NCBI RefSeq assembly: GCF_900291465.1
Contig: NZ_LT985808.1
Coordinates: 1,768,408 to 1,832,407 of the forward strand
DNA from: Bacteroides sp. Marseille-P3684
GTDB taxonomy: Bacteria > Bacteroidota > Bacteroidia > Bacteroidales > Bacteroidaceae
DNA: 64,000 nucleotides
Direction of reading: 5' to 3'
Part shown: one piece after another, positions 46,934-55,729 of the stretch
How the letters are laid out: the number at the start of each line of letters is the position of its first letter
Position numbering within the stretch: position 1 is the stretch's first letter
Translations under genes and position numbers: made by a program
The notes under the pieces: generated by a model
Database searches by the model: none
The model's input: the letters and a program-made list of their open reading frames with translations, nothing else
Told to the model about the DNA's origin: nothing

Positions 46934-47743
46934 ATGAAAGTCAGATTTACGAAAATGCACGGCGCAGGAAACGACTATATCTATGTCAACACGATGAACT
47001 ATCCGGTCGATGAACCCGGTAAATGGGCGGTGGAGTGGAGCCGTTTTCACACGGGCATCGGCAGCGACGGACTGGTGCTGATAGGCTCGTCGGAGAAAGG
47101 CGATTTCAGCATGCGTATCTTCAATGCCGACGGTTCGGAGGCGAAGATGTGTGGCAATGCCAGCCGTTGCATCGGCAAATACGTGTATGAAGCAGGATTG
47201 ACGGCAAAGAGGGACATTGCACTCGATACGCTTTCCGGCATCCGTCGGCTCCATCTGGATGTCGATGCGGACAACCGTGTGAACCGGGTCACGGTGGACA
47301 TGGGAGTACCTTCGGACATCCATCCGCTGACACTCGGTTGTGAGGCGCCGGCACACACGGGCATTGCCGTGTCGATGGGCAATCCGCATCTGGTGCTGTT
47401 TGTCGACAGGGTGATGGAGATTGATTTGGCAGCCGTGGGACCGCGGCTGGAACACCATCCGCATTTCCCCGACCGGGTGAATGTGGAGTTTGCACAGGTC
47501 ATCGACGCACGACACATCCGGATGCGTGTCTGGGAACGTGGTTCCGGAGTGACCCAGGCCTGTGGCACCGGTGCTTGTGCCACGGCAGCTGCCGCCATCG
47601 CCTCGGGCTTGTGTGAACGGAAGGTGGAGGTGGAGATGGACGGCGGGACCCTGCAACTGGACTGGGACGCTTCCACCGGACACATCCTGATGACGGGACC
47701 GGCAACGAAGGTCTTTGACGGAGAAATTGATTGGAATGTATAG
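46934..47743 (+). CDS. dapF: Diaminopimelate epimerase
   Basis: 269 residues. It interconverts LL- and meso-diaminopimelate for lysine and peptidoglycan. Both catalytic cysteines are visible: [12 protein letters not shown] and [14 protein letters not shown]; the N-terminus has [14 protein letters not shown] and the substrate site [10 protein letters not shown]. It lies 81 bp before dapL, whose product makes its substrate, so the two form a pathway operon. Confidence 0.97.
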   Translation: MKVRFTKMHGAGNDYIYVNTMNYPVDEPGKWAVEWSRFHTGIGSDGLVLIGSSEKGDFSMRIFNADGSEAKMCGNASRCIGKYVYEAGLTAKRDIALDTLSGIRRLHLDVDADNRVNRVTVDMGVPSDIHPLTLGCEAPAHTGIAVSMGNPHLVLFVDRVMEIDLAAVGPRLEHHPHFPDRVNVEFAQVIDARHIRMRVWERGSGVTQACGTGACATAAAAIASGLCERKVEVEMDGGTLQLDWDASTGHILMTGPATKVFDGEIDWNV

Positions 47744-47824
47744 CGGAGGAGGAGCGTCGGCTGGAGAAAAGCCGTATCTTCGTCCGTTGACAAGCATAAG
47801 AACAAGAAAAAGCAATAACATACT

Positions 47825-49048
47825 ATGGCACTGGTAAACGAACATTTTCTGAAACTTCCGGGAAGCTACCTGTTTTCCGACATTGCGAAGAAGATAAACT
47901 CTTTTAAAGTGACGCACCCGAAGGCGCAGCTGATTCGTCTGGGTATTGGCGATGTGACCCGTCCGCTGCCCAAAGCCTGCATCGAGGCCATGCATCGTGC
48001 GGTGGACGACATGGCGGAGGCTGCCACCTTTCATGGATATGGCCCCGAGCAGGGGTACGATTTCCTGATTGATGCCATCATCCGGCACGACTTCGCACCG
48101 CGCGGCATCAGTCTGAGCCCGTCGGAGGTGTTTATCAGCGACGGCGCGAAGAGCGACCTGGGCAACATCGGCGAACTGCTCCGCTGGGACAACAGCATGG
48201 CAATCACCGACCCGGTCTATCCGGTCTATGTCGACAGCAACATCATGTGCGGTCGTTCGGGGGTGCTCGATGAGCAGGGAAAGTGGAGCAACGTTACCTA
48301 TCTGCCCTGTACGGCGGAAAACGGCTTTGTTCCCGAACTGCCCAAGCACCGCATCGACCTGATTTATCTGTGTTATCCGAACAACCCGACCGGCACCACG
48401 CTGACCCGTGAACAGCTGAAGCAGTGGGTCGATTATGCCTTGGCAAACGACACGCTCCTGATTTTTGATTCCGCCTACGAGGCCTATATCAGCGAGGACG
48501 ACGTTCCGCACTCCATCTACGAGATACGCGGTGCGAAGAAGGTCGCTATCGAGATTCGCAGTTTCTCGAAGACAGCCGGCTTTACAGGCGTACGCTGTGG
48601 CTATACGGTGGTGCCCAAGGAGCTGACAGCCGCCAACTTCGAGGGGAAGCGCATCCCGCTCAATCCGCTTTGGAACCGCCGTCAGTGTACCAAGTTCAAC
48701 GGGACGAGCTACATCACCCAGCGGGGCGCCGAGGCGGTCTATACACCGGAAGGTCAGGCACAGATACGGGAGACCATTGCCTACTACATGGAGAATGCAC
48801 GCATCATGCGTGAGAGCCTTTCGGCGGCGGGCTTCCAGGTGTATGGAGGCGTGAATGCACCGTATGTATGGGTGCAGGCACCGGACGGGATGAGCTCGTG
48901 GAAGTTCTTCGACAAGTTGCTGTATGAGGCCCATGTGGTGACTACTCCCGGCATCGGCTTCGGACCGAGTGGGGAAGGGTATGTGCGCCTGACTGCCTTC
49001 GGCGAACGGGAGGACTGCGAGGAGGCGATGCGCCGCATCCGGAGATGA
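47825..49048 (+). CDS. dapL: LL-diaminopimelate aminotransferase
   Basis: 407 residues, a class I/II PLP aminotransferase. The PLP lysine lies in [16 protein letters not shown]; other blocks are [42 protein letters not shown] and [17 protein letters not shown]. It makes LL-diaminopimelate directly from tetrahydrodipicolinate, replacing the succinylase steps, which is the route used by Bacteroidetes. Downstream of dapF in one operon. The dispersed repeat copy C begins 18 bp after the stop codon. Confidence 0.97.
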   Translation: MALVNEHFLKLPGSYLFSDIAKKINSFKVTHPKAQLIRLGIGDVTRPLPKACIEAMHRAVDDMAEAATFHGYGPEQGYDFLIDAIIRHDFAPRGISLSPSEVFISDGAKSDLGNIGELLRWDNSMAITDPVYPVYVDSNIMCGRSGVLDEQGKWSNVTYLPCTAENGFVPELPKHRIDLIYLCYPNNPTGTTLTREQLKQWVDYALANDTLLIFDSAYEAYISEDDVPHSIYEIRGAKKVAIEIRSFSKTAGFTGVRCGYTVVPKELTAANFEGKRIPLNPLWNRRQCTKFNGTSYITQRGAEAVYTPEGQAQIRETIAYYMENARIMRESLSAAGFQVYGGVNAPYVWVQAPDGMSSWKFFDKLLYEAHVVTTPGIGFGPSGEGYVRLTAFGEREDCEEAMRRIRR

Positions 49049-49065
49049 ACGCCATCCGGACTGTT

Positions 49066-49610
49066 TGTCATAATGTCAAAATGTCAAATGAATCGCTCCG
49101 CAGTGCCCTTCGTTGCACCCGAATACGAGTTGGTGGCTGAAAAGGGCATTCTGGAGCGATTCGCAAAATACACCGTGTCAGGTGTAGAGTAGTATTTCCT
49201 TTCCTTTTGAACGCTTTCCGGGGGATTGTCTTCTTCCGAAGTGAGTTGTATCCTTTCTTATGTTCCCTTTTAATAGCTTCCGATTTGTTGACGCCGTTCA
49301 TCTTCCAGCAAGCGAAACCTGCACTTTTTGCCTTTTAGTTTCCGAAGATTTGAGTTTTGCGGACGAAACAATATTGTTTGGAAGGTGAAACAATATTGTT
49401 TGACTCGTCAAACACTTGTGTTTCGCACGTGAAACAATATTGTTTGAGCCTCAAAATGTAAGTATTTCGAAAATGAAATGTATAGTTTTCTAAAATCAGA
49501 GGCTTTTTAAGCCGTTTTTGTTCACAGACGTTTGCTTTTGCTTGCTGGTTTGACGGAAATCTGCAAAGTATGCGTTAGCCGAAAAACGTGTTTTTGTCGG
49601 TTTTGTCAAG
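49066..49610 (-). repeat. Dispersed 540-bp element, copy C (inverted), with dyad array
   Basis: Reverse-complement copy of the element seen at 12960-13495 and 60178-60713. Its left end is TGTCATAATGTCAAAATGTC and its right end GTCAAG overlaps the stop codon of the Fur-family gene. Units start at 49366, 49388, 49410, 49432, 49454 and 49476, again 22 bp apart: AAACAATATTGTTT (three times), AAACACTTGTGTTT, AAATGTAAGTATTT and AAATGTATAGTTTT. Near the left end a long hairpin is clear (GAATCGCTCCGCAGTGCCCTT at 49090-49110, AAGGGCATTCTGGAGCGATTC at 49143-49163). The block around 49460-49500 is nearly identical to copy A. No gene is called inside. Confidence 0.85.
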
Positions 49611-50058
49611 CGTCTGGTGTCTTTCCCTTTCTTTTTGCTTTCCGGGCACACTCGTTGCAAAGTCCCTTGATGACATAGTTTATGCTGTTCATGGAGAAAC
49701 CTTCGGGCAGGGTGACCCGGGGAATGTGTATTTGCTTGAAGCAGAACGTCCGGTGGCACGCCTCACAGTAGAAATGGGTATGCAGGTCATCCACCTCGCA
49801 GTTGCAGTCGCTGCTGCAGAGGGCGTACTTCAGCGACCCCGAACCGTCGTCGATGGCGTGGATGAGGTGATGTCCGAGGAAGAGGGTAATGGTGCGGAAG
49901 ATGGTCGACTTGTCCATCGTCACGAGGCGGTCTTCCAGGTCGAGCAGGGAGAAGGCACGGTCGGCAGCCAGCATCTCCCGCAGCACCAACAGGCGGTTGG
50001 CGGTAGGCTTGATGTCGCGCAGGGCGAGCAGTTTCAGATAGGTTTCTTCATTTGCCAT
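49606..50058 (-). CDS. Fur-family metalloregulator
   Basis: 150 residues. Winged helix: LLALRDIKPTANRLLVLREML, then DKSTIFRTITLFLGHHL as recognition region. The dimerisation half carries metal-site residues (LHTHFYCEACHRTFCF) and the structural zinc pairs CEAC and CNEC. Zur, Fur and PerR types cannot be told apart here; the partner gene, a Zn/Cd/Co-type P-ATPase 14 bp upstream in the same operon, favours zinc or another divalent metal. The stop codon is shared with the end of repeat copy C. Confidence 0.88.
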   Translation of the reverse strand: MANEETYLKLLALRDIKPTANRLLVLREMLAADRAFSLLDLEDRLVTMDKSTIFRTITLFLGHHLIHAIDDGSGSLKYALCSSDCNCEVDDLHTHFYCEACHRTFCFKQIHIPRVTLPEGFSMNSINYVIKGLCNECARKAKRKGKTPDA

Positions 50059-50072
50059 GGTTTGATAGCGAG

Positions 50073-51974
50073 TTAGGGGCGTACCGGAAGGGGCGTTTCA
50101 TACTTGCCCAGCTGGATGCGCAGCGCATTGCAGATGGCGAGCATCGCCACCCCGACGTCGGCAAAGACAGCTGCCCACAGGTTGGCAAAACCCAGTACGC
50201 CGAGCAGCAGGATGATGATTTTGATGCCCAGGGCAAAGGTGATGTTCTGCCAGATGATTTGCCGGGTCCGTCGTCCGATGCGGAGGGCGGTTGCCACTTT
50301 GCCCGGCTGGTCGGTCTGTATTACCACATCCGCCGTTTCGATGGCGGCGTCGCTGCCCAATCCGCCCATGGCGATGCCCACGTCGCTCAGTGCCAGCACC
50401 GGTGCATCGTTCATGCCGTCGCCCACGAAAGCCACGCGGTGTCCGTGGTCCTTGAGTTCCTTCAGGTGTGCCACTTTGCCTTCAGGCAGGAGGTTCCCGT
50501 ATGCCCGGCGGACGCCCAATTGTCCGGCAAATTTAGAGACGATGCCCTGTTTGTCGCCCGAGAGCATCTGAATATTATCAATCTTTAAGTCTTTCAGGGC
50601 CTGGATGGCGGCTGCGCTGTCCGCTTTCACGGTGTCCGACAGCACGAGGTAGCCCTCATAGTGCCCGTTGATGGTGCAGAGGATGACGGTCTCCTCCATC
50701 TCGTCCACAGTTGCCGGATAGCTGATTCCTTCCTGACGGAGCAGCCGGCTGTTGCCTGCCAGGTAGGTGTGTCCGTTGGCGGAGGTGGTCCGGATGCCCA
50801 GTCCGCTCATTTCCTTCTCTTCGGGGAAGGTCCGCAGGGGTAGCCGACGTTCGTTTGCCGTCCGCACGATGGCCTGGGCGATGGGGTGGTTGCTGTGCTG
50901 TTCCATCGAGGCCACCAGTTCGAGCAGTCCTTCCTCGGAAAGCGTGGTGGCGTGGATTTCGCTCACTTCAAATTCCCCTTTCGTCAGCGTACCGGTCTTG
51001 TCGAAAACCACCGAGTCAATCCGGGTGATGGCATCCAGGTAGTTCCCTCCCTTGAACAGGATACCCTGTCGGGAGGCTGCACCGATACCTCCGAAATAGC
51101 CCAACGGGATGCTCACCACCAGGGCACAGGGGCAGGAGATGACCAGGAACACCAGTCCGCGGTAGAGCCAGTCGTCGAACACATACGTGAAGCCGGGGGC
51201 AAAGAGACTATATATATAAGGTAAGAGCACGACCAGGGCAGCCAGCAGGGTGACCGTCGGTGTGTAGACACGGGCAAAGCGTCGGATGAAGAGTTCGGCC
51301 GGTGCCTTTCGGGCGGACGCCTCTTCGACCAGCCGCAGGATGCGTGCCAGGGCACTCTCTCCGGCAGGACGGCTGACACGGAAGCGTGCAGGGGTGTCGG
51401 TGACAATCATGCCTGCCAGTACCTCGCCGTCGCGTTCGATGAGGCGAGGCATGCTCTCTCCCGTCAGGGCAGCCGTGTCGAAGGTGGCATGAGGCGTGAG
51501 CAGTACTCCGTCGAGCGGGACACGTTCACCGGGACGCACTTCCACTGTGTCGCCGGGGTGTACGGCTTCCGGATTCCGTTCGTCGGTCTGTCCGTCGGCA
51601 GAGACGACACGTGCGGTCTCCGGACGCACATCGAGCAGGGAACGGATGTGCCCGCGTGCCCGGCTGACGGCGCCATCCTGAAGCTTTTCGCCCACTGAAT
51701 AGAAGAGCATGACTGCCACCCCTTCCGGGTATTCGCCGATGTAGAACGCTCCGATGGATGCCAGCACCATCAGGGTAAACTCGTTGAAGAACTCTTTTTC
51801 GCAGATACATTCCCAGGCCTCCTTCACCACGGGAACGCCGACCGGCAGGAAGGCAATCAGGAAGTAGAGCAGTTCCGCTCCCTGAAAGGGGAACAGGTCC
51901 GTTGCATGGCTGCGAAGCCAGATTCCCAGTGCAAGCAGCACGAAGGAGAGGATTTCCGGTATATATTTCTTCAT
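50073..51974 (-). CDS. Heavy-metal P1B-type ATPase (Zn/Cd/Co type)
   Basis: 633 residues from the ATG at 51974. It shows the phosphatase loop (LTGESMPRLIERDGEVLAG), the membrane metal site CPC in VISCPCALVVSIPLGYFGG, the phosphorylated Asp in FDKTGTLTKGEF, and the hinge GDGMNDAPVLALSDVGIAMGG. No N-terminal metal-binding domain is present. CPC with this layout is typical of exporters of Zn(II), Cd(II) or Co(II). A -7 element, TACCTTTG, lies on the minus strand at 52014-52007 near three TTGCAA words. Transcribed with the Fur-family gene; divergent from the ROK kinase. The longer in-frame start at 52109 would run through the promoter. Confidence 0.93.
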   Translation of the reverse strand: MKKYIPEILSFVLLALGIWLRSHATDLFPFQGAELLYFLIAFLPVGVPVVKEAWECICEKEFFNEFTLMVLASIGAFYIGEYPEGVAVMLFYSVGEKLQDGAVSRARGHIRSLLDVRPETARVVSADGQTDERNPEAVHPGDTVEVRPGERVPLDGVLLTPHATFDTAALTGESMPRLIERDGEVLAGMIVTDTPARFRVSRPAGESALARILRLVEEASARKAPAELFIRRFARVYTPTVTLLAALVVLLPYIYSLFAPGFTYVFDDWLYRGLVFLVISCPCALVVSIPLGYFGGIGAASRQGILFKGGNYLDAITRIDSVVFDKTGTLTKGEFEVSEIHATTLSEEGLLELVASMEQHSNHPIAQAIVRTANERRLPLRTFPEEKEMSGLGIRTTSANGHTYLAGNSRLLRQEGISYPATVDEMEETVILCTINGHYEGYLVLSDTVKADSAAAIQALKDLKIDNIQMLSGDKQGIVSKFAGQLGVRRAYGNLLPEGKVAHLKELKDHGHRVAFVGDGMNDAPVLALSDVGIAMGGLGSDAAIETADVVIQTDQPGKVATALRIGRRTRQIIWQNITFALGIKIIILLLGVLGFANLWAAVFADVGVAMLAICNALRIQLGKYETPLPVRP

Positions 51975-52025
51975 AGCTGTGATGTGTTTTAGCGGTTTGA
52001 CTGTTGCAAAGGTAAGAGAAAGCAC

Positions 52026-52042
52026 TTGCAACTTGATTGCAA
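52026..52042. promoter_or_regulatory. TTGCAA-N5-TTGCAA dyad, candidate metalloregulator operator
   Basis: TTGCAACTTGATTGCAA lies between the divergent ATPase and ROK genes; a third TTGCAA occurs at 52004-52009, next to the ATPase -7 box. The right half overlaps the -33 region of the ROK promoter. The Fur-family protein encoded in the ATPase operon is an obvious candidate ligand. Confidence 0.45.
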
Positions 52043-52066
52043 ACAGAAATATTGTTCGTAATTTTG
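52037..52066 (+). promoter_or_regulatory. Promoter of the ROK kinase gene
   Basis: TTG (52037-52039), 19 bp, TAATTTTG (52059-52066), 30 bp before the ATG at 52096. Confidence 0.65.
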
Positions 52067-52095
52067 GGCGCTGAATCAAATAGAATACAAGAGTT

Positions 52096-53061
52096 ATGGA
52101 AAAGACCATGGAGAAGCCCTACACTGTAGGAATTGACATTGGAGGTACGAACACCGTGTTCGGTGTGGTGGATGCACGTGCGAACATTCTTTCACACGAC
52201 AGTATCAAGACAAAAGATTATCCGGATATCCATACTTACGTGAATACGCTGGCTGAACGTCTGATGGTGCTGATTGATGCCGCCGGAGGCATCGACACCA
52301 TCAAGGGCGTAGGCGTGGGAGCACCCAACGGAAACTACTATACCGGGCAGATCGAGCAGGCTCCCAACCTGCCGTGGAAAGGCATTGTCCCCCTGGCACA
52401 GTTGCTGAAGGACCGTCTGGGTGTCCCGGTAGTCCTGACGAACGATGCCAATGCTGCCGCGTTGGGTGAGATGACCTACGGGGTGGCACGCGGCATGAAG
52501 GACTTCATCATGATTACGTTGGGAACCGGTGTCGGCAGCGGCGTCGTTGTCAATGGGCAGTTGGTCTACGGACACGACGGCTTTGCCGGAGAACTGGGAC
52601 ACGTCATTGTACGTCCCGGCGGACGCTTGTGCGGCTGCGGCCGTCACGGTTGCCTGGAGACCTATTGTTCCGCGACGGGCATTGTCCGCACGGTGCATGA
52701 GGTGCTGTCCTCGTCCGACGAACCCAGCCTGCTGCGCAACATTGCGCCGGAGAAGGTCACTTCAAAAGACATTTACGATGCTGCCGAGCAGGGCGACAAG
52801 CTTGCCCTGGAGATTTTCCGTTTCACCGGAACCATCCTGGGAGAGGCCTTCGCCAACTTCATCGCCTTCTCCAGTCCCGAAGCCATCGTGCTCTTCGGTG
52901 GTCTCGCCAAGGCAGGGCACTACATCATCGACCCCATCTGCGAGGCGATGGAGGCGAACGTGATGCCCATCTACAAAGGCAAGACCCGTCTGCTGGTTTC
53001 GGAACTGAAGGACTCGGATGCCGCAGTCCTGGGCGCCAGTGCGTTGGGCTGGGAGGCTTGA
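52096..53061 (+). CDS. ROK-family sugar kinase (glucokinase-type)
   Basis: 321 residues. The phosphate-binding start is GIDIGGTNTVFGVVDARANIL, followed by TNDANAAALGEMTYG (catalytic Asp region), TLGTGVGSGVVVNG and the zinc-binding ROK signature CGCGRHGCLETYCSATG. It phosphorylates glucose or a related hexose in the cytoplasm; N-acetyl sugars are possible. An ATG four codons in is equally plausible as the start. Transcribed divergently from the metal ATPase and followed by the ExbB operon after 80 bp. Confidence 0.92.
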   Translation: MEKTMEKPYTVGIDIGGTNTVFGVVDARANILSHDSIKTKDYPDIHTYVNTLAERLMVLIDAAGGIDTIKGVGVGAPNGNYYTGQIEQAPNLPWKGIVPLAQLLKDRLGVPVVLTNDANAAALGEMTYGVARGMKDFIMITLGTGVGSGVVVNGQLVYGHDGFAGELGHVIVRPGGRLCGCGRHGCLETYCSATGIVRTVHEVLSSSDEPSLLRNIAPEKVTSKDIYDAAEQGDKLALEIFRFTGTILGEAFANFIAFSSPEAIVLFGGLAKAGHYIIDPICEAMEANVMPIYKGKTRLLVSELKDSDAAVLGASALGWEA

Positions 53062-53141
53062 CCGGGCAGGTTGGGGCGGGCGGACGTCTGCTCCAGCCCG
53101 ACAAATGAACATACAACCTCAAAAACTTAAGAACTCAAACT

Positions 53142-53894
53142 ATGAAATGGATAGGAGTAGGCTTGTGTCTCCTCTGTCTGCTCTTCCCCGCTGAAGTAGG
53201 GGCACAGGTGCAGGCGGCACTCGGCGAGGCACAACAGGCGACGGGATTTCACCAGGTGGTCAAGGAAAAGTTCATCGAAGGCAACGCGGGCTTCATGTCC
53301 CTGGTTGCCATCACGCTGGTGCTCGGTCTCGCCCTGTGCATCGAGCGCATCATCTACCTGAGCCTGGCGGACATTGATGCCAAGCGTCTGCTGACGGGCA
53401 TCGACGATGCCTTGCAACAGGGGGATGTGGAACAGGCCAAGACCCTCTGCCGCGACACCCGGGGACCGGTAGCGTCCATCTGCTACCAGGGACTGATGCG
53501 TGCCGATGAGGACATCGAGGTGGTGGAACGCTCCATCGTGGCATACGGCACGGTGCAGGCGGGCTACCTGGAGAAAGGCTGTTCCTGGATTACCCTCTTC
53601 ATCACTATCGCCCCTTCGCTCGGTTTCCTCGGGACGGTCATCGGCATGGTGATGGCATTTGACGACATCGAGCAGGCAGGCGAAATCTCCTCCGACATCG
53701 TGGCGGGAGGCATGAAGGTGGCACTCATCACGACCATCTTCGGACTGATTGTGGCACTCATCCTTCAGGTGTTCTACAACTACATCCTCTCCAAAATAGA
53801 GTCCATTACGGCGGATATGGAGGATGCCGCCATCTCGTTGCTCGACATGCTGTTGCAGTATAACTCCCGACGCGAAAAGAAGCAAGTCCCATGA
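53142..53894 (+). CDS. exbB: ExbB/TolQ/MotA-family proton channel subunit
   Basis: 250 residues. An N-terminal signal-like segment (IGVGLCLLCLLFPAEVGAQ) precedes three membrane helices: about 53-73, then 155-175 (FITIAPSLGFLGTVIGMVMAF) and 195-215 (KVALITTIFGLIVALILQVFY). The GFLGTVIGM block is the family signature. With ExbD it uses the proton gradient to energise TonB, and so SusC-type importers. It overlaps the next gene by 4 bp (ATGA) and starts a four-gene operon. Confidence 0.93.
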   Translation: MKWIGVGLCLLCLLFPAEVGAQVQAALGEAQQATGFHQVVKEKFIEGNAGFMSLVAITLVLGLALCIERIIYLSLADIDAKRLLTGIDDALQQGDVEQAKTLCRDTRGPVASICYQGLMRADEDIEVVERSIVAYGTVQAGYLEKGCSWITLFITIAPSLGFLGTVIGMVMAFDDIEQAGEISSDIVAGGMKVALITTIFGLIVALILQVFYNYILSKIESITADMEDAAISLLDMLLQYNSRREKKQVP

Positions 53895-54367
53895 AAGCCC
53901 GTTGTTTCTACAAGGTCTCCTATGCCGTGCTCTATGTGCTGTTGGCACTGGTGCTGGTGGCAGTCGCACTCTTCTTCGGGGTCGGCTATGACAATCCGGT
54001 CGGCGATTACAACCTGCCGCTGAACACCGACGTGCTGCTCTATGTGGTCTATGCCATGACGGTGCTGGCTGTCGGGGTGGCATTGGGTGCCGTTGCTCTC
54101 CGTTTTGCCCGTGTCTGGCGTCAGACACGCAGACGTGCCTACCGTCTGGTGGCGGGTACGGGGCTGTTCATCCTGCTGCTGGGGGTGACGTTGCTGTGTG
54201 CTTCGTCCCGTCCGATGCTGGTCAACGGGGAGTGGTTTGAAAGTGTGGTCTGGCTGCGTGTGACCGACATGCTGCTCTATGCCATCTATTTGTTGCTGGT
54301 CGTCGCCGTACTCTGTGCGGTCCTGTCCGTGACGGGCGTGTTCCGTCGTATCCATTTTAAACGCTGA
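53891..54367 (+). CDS. Four-helix membrane protein inside the ExbBD operon
   Basis: 158 residues with four hydrophobic segments at about 12-30, 48-68, 86-106 and 126-150, joined by basic loops (RFARVWRQTRRRAYR). I do not recognise a family. It overlaps exbB by 4 bp and ends 5 bp before exbD, so its synthesis is tied to the motor subunits. It may be an assembly or regulatory subunit of this TonB energiser; that is inferred only from position. Confidence 0.75.
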   Translation: MKARCFYKVSYAVLYVLLALVLVAVALFFGVGYDNPVGDYNLPLNTDVLLYVVYAMTVLAVGVALGAVALRFARVWRQTRRRAYRLVAGTGLFILLLGVTLLCASSRPMLVNGEWFESVVWLRVTDMLLYAIYLLLVVAVLCAVLSVTGVFRRIHFKR

Positions 54368-54372
54368 AGTCT

Positions 54373-54969
54373 ATGTTTGGGAAGCGCATCAAACGGAGAG
54401 TGCCTGAAATCAATGCTACGTCGACCGCCGACATGGCATTCATGCTGCTGGTGTTCTTCCTGCTCGCCACCTCCATGGGCGTGAAGAAGAGCATCCGTCG
54501 TGAGCTTCCCCCTTCGACCGACTCGGTGCGTGTGGAACCCTTGCGGGTGAAGGAGCGTGACCTGCTGGTGTTCCGTCTGGACGGAGAAGGCAGGCTGTTT
54601 GCAGGTTCCGAAGAAATCCCACTGACGGACGTCAAGGAGCGTGTGAAGCATTTCATTGCCAATCCGGACAATGAGGAGTCGTTGCCGGAGAAGCACTCGC
54701 GCGAAGTGCCGTTGCTGGGAACAGTGGAGGTGACGGATACCCATGTCATCGCGTTGCGTTATGACCCCCATACCGATTACCGGACCTATTTCGAGGTGCA
54801 GAACCTGTTGCTGGAGGCTTACTGCGAACTGCGCGATGCCGAGGCGGAGAAACGTTTCCATTGCACCTTTGACCGCGCCTCCTCCGAACAGCAGGAAGCC
54901 ATCCGTGCCTGTTATCCGCAGCGCATTTCCGAGACGATGACCGCGGAGGAGAAAGGAGGGCGTGACTGA
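54373..54969 (+). CDS. exbD: ExbD/TolR-family protein (first copy)
   Basis: 198 residues. One N-terminal membrane helix with the functional Asp in ATSTADMAFMLLVFFLLAT, then a periplasmic domain with DKERV-like segments (PLTDVKERVKHFI) and EVQNLLLEAYCELRDAEAEK. It is longer than typical ExbD (about 140), with extra C-terminal residues. It partners the ExbB channel; the stop overlaps the next start by one base (TGATG). Confidence 0.92.
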   Translation: MFGKRIKRRVPEINATSTADMAFMLLVFFLLATSMGVKKSIRRELPPSTDSVRVEPLRVKERDLLVFRLDGEGRLFAGSEEIPLTDVKERVKHFIANPDNEESLPEKHSREVPLLGTVEVTDTHVIALRYDPHTDYRTYFEVQNLLLEAYCELRDAEAEKRFHCTFDRASSEQQEAIRACYPQRISETMTAEEKGGRD

Positions 54970-55412
54970 TGGGAATGTTCATGCGCAGGAAACGTCGGCA
55001 GATTCCAGGACTGAACACAGCCTCGCTGCCCGACCTGATATTCACCATGCTGTTCTTCTTCATGATTGTGACCAACATGCGGGAATCTTCGCCTCATGTA
55101 CCCTTGGAGTTGCCTGCCGGACAAGGGCTGGAGAAGGTGGGTGAGATGTCCGGTCTGCACTATATCTATATAGGTATGGAGCAAGGAAAGACTTATGTGC
55201 AGTGGGACGACGATGTGTTGCCTCTTGGACAGCTGGAACATCGGCTTCGTCTGTCGCAACAGTCGGTAGAGACCGACGGACCCCTTGAAATTGCCTTGGG
55301 GGTCGACGGACGGGTGGAGATGCAGCAAGTCGAAGAGGTGAAGCAGGTGCTGCGTCGCAATCGGGTGTCGGTGGTCTATTATCTGGGTGAGGAATCCCGT
55401 CCGGAACATTAA
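54969..55412 (+). CDS. exbD: ExbD/TolR-family protein (second copy)
   Basis: 147 residues. The helix with the key Asp reads LNTASLPDLIFTMLFFFMIVT; the periplasmic part includes VPLELPAGQGLEK and GRVEMQQVEEVKQVLRRNRVS. Two ExbD paralogues per ExbB are common in Bacteroidetes. Its start overlaps the stop of the preceding exbD by one base; an ATG two codons later (54975) is also possible. Last gene of the operon. Confidence 0.92.
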   Translation: MGMFMRRKRRQIPGLNTASLPDLIFTMLFFFMIVTNMRESSPHVPLELPAGQGLEKVGEMSGLHYIYIGMEQGKTYVQWDDDVLPLGQLEHRLRLSQQSVETDGPLEIALGVDGRVEMQQVEEVKQVLRRNRVSVVYYLGEESRPEH

Positions 55413-55670
55413 GACGAATCTTTACGTATTTAAGCTTTAAACGTTAAATGCGTCCCGAATCTTTAAAGAATGCCCCTGTCGGGACAGGTGATAAAATGTT
55501 CGGATTAATGACTGCATGGGCGGATTGTAACCCTTGTGGATGTCGGTTGAAAACCCTTGCTCTTTCTGTTTTGTTGTCAAAATGTTATTAAGGAGTGCTT
55601 CTGTTCCGCTTTTGGCTCCTTTCCTTCTTGTTTTTTTATTATCTGTTTTCACTATTTAGCATGTAAAATA

Positions 55671-55700
55671 TTTGTATGTCTATGAAAAGGACTACTTTTG
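55671..55700 (+). promoter_or_regulatory. Promoter of the M16 peptidase gene
   Basis: TTTG (55671-55674), 18 bp, TACTTTTG (55693-55700). It covers an in-frame ATG at 55676, which therefore cannot be the start. Confidence 0.75.
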
Positions 55701-55729
55701 TTCGACAATCATTTAACTATTCAACGAAC

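Noticed and set aside
46910-48934. 674-codon frame opposite dapF-dapL
   Set aside because: Antisense to two clear enzymes and spans their intergenic gap; no recognisable motif.
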